A DNA stretch of 64,000 nt from an uncultured Neglectibacter sp. (GCA_946554335.1 CAMNSA010000007.1:56685-120684); one strand, 5' to 3'; positions 1-8,675 are shown, counted from the first letter of the stretch. The notes: generated by a model from the sequence alone, not told the origin. Made by a program: numbers and translations.

Positions 1-2
1 CC

Positions 3-1304
3 CAGCTGATCCATGTGCTATACAGCGTGGTGGACCGCATGTACCTGGGGCGTATTCCCCAGGCGGGCGCGGACGCCCTCACCGGCGTGGGCGTCACCTT
101 TCCCATTATCGCCATCGTTACCGCCTTTGCCAATCTCTTCGGCATGGGCGGCTCGCCCCTGTTTTCCATGGAACGGGGCCGGGGCAACACAGCCCTTGCC
201 GGGCGAATCATGGGCAACTGCTTTTTTCTTCTGGTGTCCACCGGCGCCGTGCTCACCGGTATCTTTTTCGCCTTTAAAAAGCCCCTGCTTTACGCCTTCG
301 GGGCCAGCAGTATCACCTTCCCCTACGCGGACGGGTATCTCACCATCTATCTTTTGGGCGCCATCTTTTCCATGCTGAGCCTGGGGATGAACTACTTCAT
401 CAACGCCCAGGGTTTCGGCCGCAAGGGGATGATGACCGTGCTTCTGGGGGCCGCCGTCAATCTGCTTTTGGACCCTCTTTTCATCTTTGTCTGGAACATG
501 GGAGTGCAGGGAGCCGCCCTGGCCACCGTCATTTCCCAGTTCGTGTCCACCCTCTGGGCCGTCTGGTTCCTCTTTTCCAAAAAGGCGGTGGTCCGCCTGG
601 AGCTTTCCGCCATGGAGCTGAAGCTTAAGCTGGTGGGAAAGATTTTGGCTTTGGGCTTTTCCGGGTTTATTATGTCCGTGACCAACAGCGTGGTGCAGGT
701 GGTGTGCAACTCCACTTTGCAGGCCTTTGGCGGGGACCTCTATGTAGGGGTGATGACCGTGCTCAACTCGGTGCGGGAGGTGGTTTCCAGTCCCTTAAGC
801 GGGATCAACAGCGCCGCCCAGCCCGTGATCGGCTTTAACTACGGGGCGGAGGAATACCGCCGGGTGAGAACAGGGATCAAATTCCTCTCCTGGGTCTGCA
901 TCGGCTACACTACTCTGATCTGGCTGCTGCTGTTTTGCTTCCCCGGGGTGTTCATCCGAATGTTCACCAATGAGCCGAAGCTTTCCACAGCCGCCGTGCC
1001 CGCCATGCACATCTATTTCTTCGGCTTCTTTATGATGGCGCTGCAAAACGCTGGGCAGACCACCGCCGTAGCCCTGGGCCGCTCCAAGCAGGCGATCTTC
1101 TTCTCTCTGCTGCGCAAGGCGGTAATCGTGGCGCCCTTGACTCTCCTGCTGCCCAACCTCTGGGGCTTAGGCGTAAACGGTGTGTTTTTGGCGGAGCCGG
1201 TTTCCAATTTCATCGGCGGCGGAGCCTGCTACCTCACCATGCTTCTCACCATCTGGCGGGAGATCAAGCGCAAGGAACAGGAAAGGCTTTCCGCCGAACG
1301 CTAA
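3..1304 (+). CDS. MATE family efflux transporter (5' end cut by window)
   Basis: Multidrug and toxin extrusion transporter that would export drugs or metabolites using a cation gradient. The visible protein of about 430 residues has the repeated hydrophobic segments and Asn/Gly-rich loops of MATE proteins (for example GMNYFINAQGFGRKGM and GVQGAALATVISQ). The frame is open to base 3, ahead of the first GTG codon, so the true start lies left of the window. The last 20 residues are basic and hydrophilic, as expected for a cytoplasmic tail. It converges on the ABC-F gene. The family call is firm; the substrate cannot be told. Confidence 0.9.
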   Translation, partial: QLIHVLYSVVDRMYLGRIPQAGADALTGVGVTFPIIAIVTAFANLFGMGGSPLFSMERGRGNTALAGRIMGNCFFLLVSTGAVLTGIFFAFKKPLLYAFGASSITFPYADGYLTIYLLGAIFSMLSLGMNYFINAQGFGRKGMMTVLLGAAVNLLLDPLFIFVWNMGVQGAALATVISQFVSTLWAVWFLFSKKAVVRLELSAMELKLKLVGKILALGFSGFIMSVTNSVVQVVCNSTLQAFGGDLYVGVMTVLNSVREVVSSPLSGINSAAQPVIGFNYGAEEYRRVRTGIKFLSWVCIGYTTLIWLLLFCFPGVFIRMFTNEPKLSTAAVPAMHIYFFGFFMMALQNAGQTTAVALGRSKQAIFFSLLRKAVIVAPLTLLLPNLWGLGVNGVFLAEPVSNFIGGGACYLTMLLTIWREIKRKEQERLSAER

Positions 1305-1424
1305 AAATGGCTGAAGCAAACCGCAAAAAGCTTGATCTACGATTGAGCTTCCTCAAATTTCACTTCCCGGCTTGAAAAGCGATGATCCCGTAAAGCGGAA
1401 CCGTGAGATTTCGGGGTAAAGTTT

Positions 1425-1460
1425 TTCTGACAACTAATATCTAAAGTCTAACGACTGTTC
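1425..1460. repeat. Fragment of the dispersed CTAACAACTA-type repeat
   Basis: The + strand carries a copy of the motif CTAACnACTAATATCTAAA that also ends the repeat elements near 5.0, 8.3, 23.7 and 29.3 kb. It overlaps the 3' end of the ABC-F gene, whose last residues (VVRL) and stop codon are read from the repeat. Confidence 0.6.
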
Positions 1461-3030
1461 CCTCCCTCAGCTTCCGATCTTCCAGGCGAATGACTCTGGT
1501 GGCGATCTTTTCAATAAAATACCGGTCGTGAGAGACGCAGAGGAGCGTTCCCCGAAAATCTAGCAGGGCGTCCTCCAGGAGCTCCCGGGTCTCAATATCG
1601 ATATGGTTGGTGGGCTCGTCCAAAAGCAGGAAATTCACCTCCCGCCGGATCAGGACGGCAAGCTTCAAAAGCACCTTTTCTCCGCCGGACAACATGCCGG
1701 TATTCTGAAACACGCTGTCTCCGGTAAAATAATATTTTGCCAGAATATTTCTGGCCTGCCCCTCTGTGACCGTGACCTCCCGGCGGAAGGCCTCCAGCAC
1801 CGTGTCTGTCTCCGGGGAAAAGCGGATCTCCTGGGGGATATAGCCGATTTTAGTGCTGGGGTTCCGCACGATTTTACCGCCGTACTCCACTCGCTCCCCC
1901 AGCACGGCCCGGATGAGGGTGGTCTTTCCCGTGCCGTTGCCGCCGATGAGACAGACCCTATCCTTTTCCCGCACCAGCAGCTCACCTCCTTCCAGTAGGG
2001 AAGAACCGGAGAATCCCAGAGAAAAATCCGTGAGCTTTAGCACCTCTTCCCCAGTTCGCCCGCCGCCGAAGGCGAGATCCAGCTTCTTTTTCTCCGACTG
2101 GGGACGGTCTATAACCTCCATTTTTTCCAGCTGCTTTTCAAGCTGGGCGGCCTTGCGGAAAAACTTGGGATTATCCCCCCTGCTTCCCCAGTCCCGGAAG
2201 CGCTTTATGGCAGCCTTCATAGCGTCGATCTTTCGCTGCTGATTCTTATACTGCTCAAATTCCAACAGCATCAGGCGCTCCTGCTCCTTTTGGGCGAAGG
2301 AGTAATTTCCCGGGAAGGAGGTGCATTTTCCCCCTTCCAACAGGATCGTGCGGGTGGCCACACGGTCCAGAAACCAACGGTCGTGGGAAACGAGGACCAC
2401 GGTGCCCCGATACTTATTTAGGAAGCTCTCGAACCACTCCAAAGTCTCCATGTCCAGATGATTGGTAGGCTCGTCCAGCAGCAGGATATCCGGCTGGCGG
2501 AGCACGGCGGCCGCCAGATTCACTACGGTCTTCTGACCGCCGCTGAGCACATTGTACTTCCGGTCAAGCAAGTCGGTCAGCCGGAAGCCCCCGATCACCT
2601 TGCTCCGGCGTTCCTCCATCTCATAACCCCCCAGGGCAGTGTAGGCCTCCTGGGCCCTTGTGTACCGCTCCATCACCGCATCCAGAGAGGCCTCAGACAC
2701 TGTCATTTCCGCTTCCAACTCCCTGAGGCTCTGTTCCAAGGCCAGCACCTGGGCGAAGGGCTCCAAAAGCACCTGCTCCACGGTTTTCCCCGGATCCCGC
2801 AGAGGAGGGATCTGTGGGAGCATCCCCACCACTGTCCCGCGGCGCAAGGTCACCTCTCCCCTATCCGGAGTCTCCTCGCCGCAGATCAGGCGGAGGATGG
2901 TGGATTTTCCGGTCCCGTTGCGCCCTACCAGGGCCGCCCGCTCCCCTGTCATGATCTCCAGCGAGGCGCCGTCCAGCACCTTGCTGAAGCCATAGTTTTT
3001 TACGACCTGATTCATTCCGATTTCAATCAT
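1441..3030 (-). CDS. ABC-F family ATPase (probable ribosomal protection protein)
   Basis: Soluble tandem ABC ATPase with no membrane segments; ABC-F proteins bind the ribosomal E site, and some displace antibiotics. It has two complete nucleotide-binding domains: Walker A GRNGTGKS at residues 36-43, LSGGQ and LLLDEPTNHLD, then a charged linker around residues 260-310, then a second Walker A GGNGTGKT, LSGGE and LLLDEPTNHID. Length 529 residues is normal. The start has an AGGAG site about 9 bases upstream. It is preceded by its own promoter, a leader peptide ORF and an intrinsic terminator, the arrangement known for inducible antibiotic-resistance ABC-F genes. It sits between two MATE exporters. 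The antibiotic class is not predictable from sequence alone, and a housekeeping ABC-F role is not excluded. Confidence 0.9.
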   Translation of the reverse strand: MIEIGMNQVVKNYGFSKVLDGASLEIMTGERAALVGRNGTGKSTILRLICGEETPDRGEVTLRRGTVVGMLPQIPPLRDPGKTVEQVLLEPFAQVLALEQSLRELEAEMTVSEASLDAVMERYTRAQEAYTALGGYEMEERRSKVIGGFRLTDLLDRKYNVLSGGQKTVVNLAAAVLRQPDILLLDEPTNHLDMETLEWFESFLNKYRGTVVLVSHDRWFLDRVATRTILLEGGKCTSFPGNYSFAQKEQERLMLLEFEQYKNQQRKIDAMKAAIKRFRDWGSRGDNPKFFRKAAQLEKQLEKMEVIDRPQSEKKKLDLAFGGGRTGEEVLKLTDFSLGFSGSSLLEGGELLVREKDRVCLIGGNGTGKTTLIRAVLGERVEYGGKIVRNPSTKIGYIPQEIRFSPETDTVLEAFRREVTVTEGQARNILAKYYFTGDSVFQNTGMLSGGEKVLLKLAVLIRREVNFLLLDEPTNHIDIETRELLEDALLDFRGTLLCVSHDRYFIEKIATRVIRLEDRKLREGTVVRL

Positions 3031-3091
3031 TGCAGTTTCTCCTGTTCTATGAATGGCGGGGCCTTAGGCCCGGCCGGGTTTTGAGGGCATA

Positions 3092-3137
3092 GAAAAAGAG
3101 ACCCGTCTGCTGCCGATCAAGCGGCAGGAAGAGTCTC
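3092..3137 (-). terminator. Attenuator-type terminator upstream of the ABC-F gene
   Basis: On the minus strand a two-part stem forms: GAGACTC pairs with GGGTCTC (3131-3137 with 3098-3104) and CGGCAG pairs with CTGCCG (3110-3115 with 3122-3127), followed at once by a run of five T. It lies between the leader peptide stop and the ABC-F start, so it would end transcription before the gene unless prevented. Confidence 0.75.
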
Positions 3138-3189
3138 CTCAGGAATTTCTGCAAGCGATTCAAAGAGAGATCATAGGCAAAAGCCTTGC

Positions 3190-3297
3190 CTAACTCTTAA
3201 AAAAGGGCGCAGAAATCCCCGTTAGCCCTGCAATGAACGCAAGAACCAGACTGCTGCTGCTCAGAATTCTGGTTCGTGAAAACAGGGATTCAGACAT
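3190..3297 (-). CDS. 35-residue leader peptide of the ABC-F gene
   Basis: A short ORF with ATG at 3297 and stop TAG at 3192-3190. A strong Shine-Dalgarno (AAAGGAGGGCG) lies just upstream, and the ORF begins about 30 bases after the predicted transcription start. The peptide begins MSESLFSRTRILSSSS and has a hydrophobic centre (LVLAFIAGL). The ORF contains a perfect 8-bp hairpin (GAACCAGA/TCTGGTTC, 3243-3250 with 3268-3275). GGGCGC at its ribosome site can also pair with GCGCCC near its end. A terminator follows before the ABC-F gene. By analogy with known antibiotic-resistance leaders, stalling on this ORF would change the downstream folding. No homologue is recognised, so the peptide sequence itself may be novel. 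Confidence 0.6.
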   Translation of the reverse strand: MSESLFSRTRILSSSSLVLAFIAGLTGISAPFFKS

Positions 3298-3335
3298 CCC
3301 GCGCCCTCCTTTCTTTTCTTAATCTGACTATAAGT

Positions 3336-3365
3336 ATATCAGAAGGCAAAAAATACCGCAAGGGC
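3336..3365 (-). promoter_or_regulatory. SigA promoter of the ABC-F leader
   Basis: TTGCGG-N17-TATACT on the minus strand, directly downstream of the second MATE gene. It places the transcript start near 3325, ahead of the leader peptide. Confidence 0.65.
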
Positions 3366-3386
3366 TTTGAACAGAAAAGGTGCCCG

Positions 3387-4742
3387 CTATGATTCATTTC
3401 CCAAATTGCGGTAATTTCTCCGGATTGCTAAAAAATAGTAGATCATCACAAACACCGCCGAGAAAAACCAGCCCAGGGGAAAGCCGATATACACATTGGT
3501 CACCGTGTGATTGACGCCCATGGAGAGATAAAGCCACAGCTGGCGGCAGCCGATCATCCCCACAAGGGACAGCACCATCACGGCCTTAGACTTTCCAAAG
3601 CCCCGTACGGCGTTGGAAAACACCTGGTTGAGGGACTGAAAGTAATAGAGGGGGACCATGGTGGTGATCATGGAAACGCCATAGGAAATAGCGTCAGTGG
3701 AATCGGTAAAGATTCTCACAAAGAAGGGCGCGAAGAAGTAGATGATCACTCCCGGCACGGCAATGCCTCCAAAGGCCATGACAAGACAGAGCCGGATCCC
3801 CTGAAAGGCCCGGCGAATCTTTTGCGCGCCGATATTCTGGCTGACGAAGGTGGTGATGGCAAGGCCCAGAGACTGGGCAATCATTCCCACGAACTTATCG
3901 ATCTTTTTCGCCGCGCCAATCCCGGCCATAGCCGAGGAACCGAACTCGTTTACATAGCGTTGGACGAAGAGGTTGGAGATGGCGATCAGGCTGGTCTGAA
4001 TGGCGGCGGGCAGGCCCAGGTTCATCACCTGCAGCAAAAGCTCTTTGTCGATTTTCAGATCCCGGATCACAAGCCGGTACACATCGTGGGTTTTGATCAT
4101 CTTGCGAAACACCAGGACCACCGAGAGACATTGGGAAACGATGGTGGCAAGGGCCACGCCGGAAACCCCCAGACGAAGCCATTTGACAAAGAGAAGGTCC
4201 AGAACGATATTGGTGCAGCTGGCCACGATGAGATAGTAAAGCGGATTTCTGGAATCCCCCACGGCCCGCAGCACACCGGAGCCCACATTGTAGATGGCCG
4301 TAAAGAGGATCCCCACAAAATAGATCCGCAAGTAGAGCGAGGCTTCCGGGTAAACATCCTGCGGGCAGCTCACGACTCTCAGCAAAACCGGGGTCAGCAC
4401 CACGCCCAAAGCCGCCATGAACACCCCTAAAATCACGGCGAACAGTACGGCGGTATGGATGGCGTCGTGGAGTCTTTCATAGTTTTTCGCCCCGTAAAAC
4501 CGGGAAAAAAGCACGCCCGCTCCTGTGGCAAGTCCCGTGAAAAAGCCCACCAGCAGATGGGAGATATCGCTGCAGGAGGTCACTGCCGCCAGAGCGGTGG
4601 TCCCCACATATCTTCCCACCACGATGGAATCCACGCTGTTATAGAGGTTTTGAAAGATCTGACCGATCAGAATGGGCAAAGCAAAGCTGACGATCAGCTT
4701 TACAATATTGCCCTGGGTCAGATCCACACTGCTTTTCTTCAT
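3387..4742 (-). CDS. MATE family efflux transporter
   Basis: Complete 451-residue MATE exporter: twelve hydrophobic segments in two halves, with typical loops such as FYGAKNYERLHDAI and GSGVLRAVGDSRNPLYY in the first half and VSQNIGAQKIRRA in the second. It starts at ATG with GGGGAG upstream. It ends only 22 bases before the -35 box of the ABC-F promoter, so the two are neighbours but separately transcribed. The nearest relatives in gene order (MATE, ABC-F, MATE) suggest a local drug-export cluster; the substrate is unknown. Confidence 0.92.
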   Translation of the reverse strand: MKKSSVDLTQGNIVKLIVSFALPILIGQIFQNLYNSVDSIVVGRYVGTTALAAVTSCSDISHLLVGFFTGLATGAGVLFSRFYGAKNYERLHDAIHTAVLFAVILGVFMAALGVVLTPVLLRVVSCPQDVYPEASLYLRIYFVGILFTAIYNVGSGVLRAVGDSRNPLYYLIVASCTNIVLDLLFVKWLRLGVSGVALATIVSQCLSVVLVFRKMIKTHDVYRLVIRDLKIDKELLLQVMNLGLPAAIQTSLIAISNLFVQRYVNEFGSSAMAGIGAAKKIDKFVGMIAQSLGLAITTFVSQNIGAQKIRRAFQGIRLCLVMAFGGIAVPGVIIYFFAPFFVRIFTDSTDAISYGVSMITTMVPLYYFQSLNQVFSNAVRGFGKSKAVMVLSLVGMIGCRQLWLYLSMGVNHTVTNVYIGFPLGWFFSAVFVMIYYFLAIRRNYRNLGNES

Positions 4743-4845
4743 ACGCTTCTCCCCGCTTTCCCAAATGCTGCCTCTATGATGCGCATGGGAAGGAATTTCT
4801 TTTTTGTGCCGGTGTGAGTTTATGTTCCCAGTTGTCGGATTTTAG

Positions 4846-5016
4846 ATTTTAGTTGTTAGGGAAGACCAGGGAAAAGGGCAAGGGCATTAAGGGCTCTCTC
4901 CCTCTGCTCCCATCGTCAGGGGGGAAACGCCCTCTCAGTCAGCTATGCTGACAGCTCTCCCAAAGGGAGAGCCAAGGTCTTTTCTAACGACTCATATCTG
5001 ACAGCTAACAACTAAT
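4846..5016. repeat. Dispersed intergenic repeat element (copy with TTAGTTGTTAG/CTAACAACTAA ends)
   Basis: This gene-free stretch is bounded by TTAGTTGTTAG on the left and CTAACAACTAA on the right. The core at 4930-4976 holds two short inverted repeats (GTCAGC/GCTGAC and GCTCTCCC/GGGAGAGC). The same core recurs inverted at 23574-23620 and partly at 29308-29340. No coding potential was seen. Confidence 0.65.
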
Positions 5017-5060
5017 CAGCGAAGCAGCTTCATGATTCATTGCGGATAGTCTTCCGCCCT

Positions 5061-5918
5061 TCACTGCTGAAAGGTCAGGGTCTCACCTGATTTGATCCGG
5101 CAGGTCTCTCCGTCCCTGTTAAACCAGACATCCAAAAGAGAAGGATTGTAGAGGATCCCGTCGTCCGCGCTGAACACCAGGGAATGGTAGGCGGTGATAT
5201 AGTCGTAGATCTCCAGATTGGTTGCGTACCAGATATCCTTTTTGCCGGAAAGCTCCTCGCACAGAGAAACCAGCAGCTCCCAGTTGTTGTCCTCATGAAA
5301 TTCGTAGCTGTGACCCCAGAGGTAAAATAGCCTGGGCATCCGGTTAGCCACATACACATTCTGGCAGTCAAGGGAAGTAAATTCTTTCGCGTATTCCAGC
5401 GCCCGGGGGTTCTTGTGGTGAGCGGTCGGCATCCAGGCGTACCAGTCCTCAGGCAGCAGGAAGCTGTTGTTGTCTCCTTCCAAAGTACGGGAGTAGACGA
5501 TGCCTGCGCCGGAAAGGATCTCCCGGATGTTTTCATAAGAGGCGCCGTTTTGCATCATGGTGATCCCGGAATCCGGATAGGCCATGCCCCGGATGATCCG
5601 ACCAAACTGCTGTTCCAGAGAAAGCCTGCACAGCAGTACCTCTCTCATCAGATCCGGCGTCCTGCTCTTTCCCGGCGCGATGTGCTGTTGTCCGTGGACG
5701 GCCGCCTCATGCCCTTTTGCCAGGATATGCCGGGAAATTTCATCGGCGGAGAGCCGATCCTCCCGGCCGATGGCAGCGCTGTTCAGGTTAAAGGTGCATT
5801 TGAGTCCGTACCGGTCAATGATTTCCAGAAGCTTCAGATCATGCCTGCTTCCGTCGTCATAGCTCAGGGTCACCGCCTTTGGCTTTCCTCCCGGAAAGCG
5901 GGCGAAACAGTATTTCAT
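5061..5918 (-). CDS. Polysaccharide deacetylase family protein
   Basis: Predicted zinc-dependent carbohydrate esterase (NodB fold) of 285 residues. The first catalytic motif is visible near residue 20 as LSYDDGSRHD, and a metal-binding histidine region follows (KGHEAAVHGQQH, near residue 70-80). There is no signal peptide, so it is either cytoplasmic or exported in an unusual way. The start has AGGAGG with good spacing. It stands alone between two repeat-containing spacers. The substrate (peptidoglycan, xylan, N-acetyl sugar) is not determined. Confidence 0.88.
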   Translation of the reverse strand: MKYCFARFPGGKPKAVTLSYDDGSRHDLKLLEIIDRYGLKCTFNLNSAAIGREDRLSADEISRHILAKGHEAAVHGQQHIAPGKSRTPDLMREVLLCRLSLEQQFGRIIRGMAYPDSGITMMQNGASYENIREILSGAGIVYSRTLEGDNNSFLLPEDWYAWMPTAHHKNPRALEYAKEFTSLDCQNVYVANRMPRLFYLWGHSYEFHEDNNWELLVSLCEELSGKKDIWYATNLEIYDYITAYHSLVFSADDGILYNPSLLDVWFNRDGETCRIKSGETLTFQQ

Positions 5919-6014
5919 AAGCGCCCTCCTGTCTGATTATTTTCTGCCTTTCTTTATATAAGCCAAGCCAGTAAGCTGGAAAATCTATTGGAAACAAGAA
6001 GCTGCCCGTCCCGT

Positions 6015-6476
6015 TCAAGGCTCCAGCCACTGCACAAAGCCCGTTTTGTCCTTTCTGTTATAGCCCGCGTTCTCGTAAAAACGCAGGGTGCTCTCCCGCT
6101 TGGAGCCGGTCAGCAGCATAATCTTATAGCAGTTTTCCCGCTTTGCCAGCTTCTTTGCGTACTCCAGACACCGGGAGGCATAGCCCCGCTTCCGGAACGC
6201 CTCATGGGTCACCACATTTTCCACCAGAGCATAGGGGCGCTGGCCGTGGGTCAGGTTGGGCACGATAACGCAGACGCAGGAGGCGACGATCTGCCCCTCC
6301 CGCGTTTTCAACACGATGAGATGATACCCCTCTCTGGCGCGCATGTTCCGCCAGAGCTTTTTTACTTTTTTCAGCTCTTTCGGGATGGGGTTATCGTGCA
6401 GCTGAGTGTAAAGGGCCAAAATTCCGGATAGATCCTTTCTTTTGGCCTCCTCCGGAATAAACTTTTCCTCGGGCAT
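6015..6476 (-). CDS. GNAT family N-acetyltransferase
   Basis: Acetyl-CoA dependent acyltransferase of 153 residues. The acetyl-CoA pyrophosphate loop is seen as RKRGYASRCLEYA (about residues 95-107), after the core strand VENVVTHEAF; the C-terminal strand ends GFVQWLEP. It starts 16 bases downstream of pyrE with its own GGTGAGGG site and is probably the last gene of the MBL-pyrE-GNAT operon. The acceptor substrate is unknown. Confidence 0.88.
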   Translation of the reverse strand: MPEEKFIPEEAKRKDLSGILALYTQLHDNPIPKELKKVKKLWRNMRAREGYHLIVLKTREGQIVASCVCVIVPNLTHGQRPYALVENVVTHEAFRKRGYASRCLEYAKKLAKRENCYKIMLLTGSKRESTLRFYENAGYNRKDKTGFVQWLEP

Positions 6477-6492
6477 ATTCCCTCACCTCTGA

Positions 6493-7152
6493 TCAAAGCA
6501 CGCAGTACTGCTCCATATAGCTTTCCATTGCCCGGGGAAGCTCGGGGTCATCGCCCTTCTCCGTCAGATAGGCGTAAATATCCTTTACCGTGACGATGGG
6601 ATGTACCCTGATCCCGAAGGTCTCCTCCACCTCCATAATGGCGGTTTTCCCGGGAGTGGTACCGATCTCACAGCGGTCTACGCTGATAAACATATGCGGG
6701 ACCTGCACCTTGGCGCAGGCCTGAAGCACAGGCATGGTCTCCCGCACGGCGGTGCCCGCGGTGATCACGTCCTCAATGATGATCACCCGATCCCCGTCCT
6801 TCGGCTGATAGCCCACTACATTACCGCCCTCGCCGTGGTCCTTCTGCTCTTTCCGGTTGAAAAAGTAGGGCCGGTCGATCCCGTAATCGTTAAAAAGGGC
6901 GACCGCGCAGGCGCAGGCCAGCGGGATCCCCTTATAGGCCGGGCCGAACATGGCGTCAAACCCGTCTCCCACCGTCTCTTTCACAAGCTTTGCGTAATAG
7001 CTGCCAAGCTTTGCCATCTGGGCGCCTGTTTTATAATTTCCGGTGTTGACAAAATATTGGGTGTTCCTGCCGCTTTTGGTCACAAAGTTTCCGAAGCGCA
7101 GCACCCCGGCGGAAAGCATAAATTCGATGAACTCCTGTTTGTAGGCTTCCAT
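6493..7152 (-). CDS. pyrE: Orotate phosphoribosyltransferase
   Basis: Catalyses orotate plus PRPP to orotidine 5'-phosphate in de novo pyrimidine synthesis. It is 219 residues, usual for the family. The PRPP-binding loop VIIIEDVITAGTAV is at residues 123-136; KYFVNTG-type N-terminal substrate motifs are present (QYFVNTGNYKTG near residue 32). The Shine-Dalgarno CGGAGG precedes ATG. It is separated from the upstream MBL gene by 17 bases. No other pyr genes are in the window, so the pathway genes are scattered in this genome. Confidence 0.96.
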   Translation of the reverse strand: MEAYKQEFIEFMLSAGVLRFGNFVTKSGRNTQYFVNTGNYKTGAQMAKLGSYYAKLVKETVGDGFDAMFGPAYKGIPLACACAVALFNDYGIDRPYFFNRKEQKDHGEGGNVVGYQPKDGDRVIIIEDVITAGTAVRETMPVLQACAKVQVPHMFISVDRCEIGTTPGKTAIMEVEETFGIRVHPIVTVKDIYAYLTEKGDDPELPRAMESYMEQYCVL

Positions 7153-7169
7153 TTTACTACCTCCGTTTT

Positions 7170-8150
7170 TTATGTTTGATCGCTGGACTTCACTGAGGGA
7201 AGCCCAGTTTCTACCGTAAGATCCTCCCCGTCAGAGAGCATCACGATGGTGCCGTCCTCATCGGTGCGAAGCACCCGGACGGAAAGCTTTTGCAGCTTTT
7301 GCAGGGTGCCCTTGTGGGGATGGCCGTAGCTGTTGTCCGCCCCGCAGCTAATCACCGCACAGGAGGGAGAAACCGCCCGCAAAAAATCCGCCGTGCCGGA
7401 GGTTTTGGACCCGTGGTGCCCGCATTTCAGCACCTGGGCGGAAAGCTCTCTTTCCTCTTCCAGCAGGAGCTTTTCCACATCCTTTTCCGCGTCTCCGGGA
7501 AACAGAAAGGTGTTTTCCCCGTAGGAGAAGCGGATCACCGCCGAATAGTTATTTAAGTCGTCCCACACTTGATTTTTCTCCGGGGCCAGCACCTGGAAGC
7601 TGGCAAGCCCCGGGGCCTCGATGCTGGCGTCCGCGTGAAGCTCGCTTACAGTCAGATTCTTTTTCTCAATGGAATCCAGAAGCTTTTCATAGGCCCTGGA
7701 GGTAGGCGTCTGCTCCTCCGGCACCCGGGGCAGATAGATGCTGCCGATTTCAAACTCCTCCACGATGTACGACATACCGCCCATGTGGTCGCTGTGAGGA
7801 TGGCTTTCCAGCAGCACATCGATGCGCTCAATCCCCAAACTTCTGAGAAAATCGGCAAGCCCTTCGGCATATTCCGCCTCTCCGGTATCGAGAAGCACAT
7901 TGAAATACCCGCTTTCGCCCGGAATACGGATCAGCTCGCTGTCCCCCTGCCCCACATCCAGGAAAAACACCTGGGCTCTGCCGTCCTCCGCCGGCAGGGA
8001 AGCATCGGAGGAGACGGCCGGGCTTTTTGGGGAAGAGGGAAACATCTCCAGCTGATGGGCCGCGATGAACAAAACGGCCAGTGCGAAAACCAGGGAAAGC
8101 ATGGAGATTCGCGCCTTTCCCACATTGATCCGTCTTCTTCTCGCCCTCAT
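7170..8150 (-). CDS. ComEC/Rec2-type metallo-beta-lactamase fold protein
   Basis: Standalone metal-dependent hydrolase of 326 residues with an N-terminal membrane anchor (ISMLSLVFALAVLFIAA, about residues 15-32). The metal-binding motif HPHSDHMGG lies near residue 117; further ligands occur at FPGDAE and KCGHHGS. It matches the soluble nuclease-like domain of ComEC without the channel domain, so it probably sits outside the membrane. It is first in a short operon with pyrE and a GNAT gene. Its substrate (DNA, nucleotide or other phosphodiester) is unknown. Confidence 0.85.
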   Translation of the reverse strand: MRARRRRINVGKARISMLSLVFALAVLFIAAHQLEMFPSSPKSPAVSSDASLPAEDGRAQVFFLDVGQGDSELIRIPGESGYFNVLLDTGEAEYAEGLADFLRSLGIERIDVLLESHPHSDHMGGMSYIVEEFEIGSIYLPRVPEEQTPTSRAYEKLLDSIEKKNLTVSELHADASIEAPGLASFQVLAPEKNQVWDDLNNYSAVIRFSYGENTFLFPGDAEKDVEKLLLEEERELSAQVLKCGHHGSKTSGTADFLRAVSPSCAVISCGADNSYGHPHKGTLQKLQKLSVRVLRTDEDGTIVMLSDGEDLTVETGLPSVKSSDQT

Positions 8151-8177
8151 ATCATCGCTCCTAAACTGGGATTAAGT

Positions 8178-8343
8178 TATGTATAGTTAGTCGTCAGAAA
8201 GACCTTGGTCACCTCGTCAGAGGGAGCCAGGACTTGCCTCTCCCTTTGGGGAGGCAAGTCTAACTACTAATATCTAAAATTTAACAACTACTCAGCGGGA
8301 GCCAAGCATGCCCTTAGCCCCTTTACGCAAAGGGGCTAAGGGC
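8178..8343. repeat. Dispersed intergenic repeat with long inverted repeat
   Basis: The left half carries the TAGTTAGTCGTCAG and CTAACTACTAATATCTAAA motifs of the dispersed repeat around a GCCTCTCCC/GGGGAGGC inverted repeat. The right end is a perfect 15-bp stem with a 4-base loop (8310-8324 with 8329-8343, starting GCCCTTAGCCCC). No T run follows the stem, so it is not a standard terminator. Confidence 0.6.
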
Positions 8344-8353
8344 AGCGGCCGTG

Positions 8354-8617
8354 CTATTCCTTGGGTTCCTCAGACTGATAGAGATTAAAACGAAAGAGCT
8401 TTGATTCATCAGACTCTTTTTCGCACATGACAAAGGCCTCGGCGATTTTCCCGCCTTCGATCAAAGTCGTAAGCCCCACCAGCTGGCAAAGCTTACTTTT
8501 CAGGTTCAGGCGGTCTCCATCCCGCGTCATCAGATAAACCTGACCCTCGCAGCTGTCCAACACCTTCAGAAACTGGGGCACATCCACATCGTGCAATTCC
8601 ACCATCTTGGGAGACAT
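8354..8617 (-). CDS. Small conserved clostridial protein, possibly HPr-like
   Basis: An 87-residue soluble protein. The start at 8617 is chosen because AAGGAGG lies 7 bases upstream and a consensus promoter precedes it; longer reading would run through that promoter. The body VDVPQFLKVLDSCEGQVYL followed by DGDRLNLKSKLCQL resembles short proteins often mislabelled 'polya polymerase' that have an HPr-like layout but lack an obvious phosphorylated histidine. This resemblance is from memory and weak. No operon partner: asnB lies upstream but has its own leader and ends before this promoter. Confidence 0.6.
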   Translation of the reverse strand: MSPKMVELHDVDVPQFLKVLDSCEGQVYLMTRDGDRLNLKSKLCQLVGLTTLIEGGKIAEAFVMCEKESDESKLFRFNLYQSEEPKE

Positions 8618-8675
8618 GAGCGGTTCCTCCTTCTGCTTTGGCATATGATAAAATAACAACGGTTTTACCGCTGCT

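Noticed and set aside
3507..4430. Long open frame opposite the second MATE gene
   Set aside because: It is a shadow of the GC-rich coding strand, with His/Gly-rich composition and no ribosome site. The same applies to frames opposite 44884-46428 and 51464-52894.
8310..8343. Perfect 15-bp hairpin taken as a terminator
   Set aside because: No T run follows on either strand; kept as part of the repeat element.
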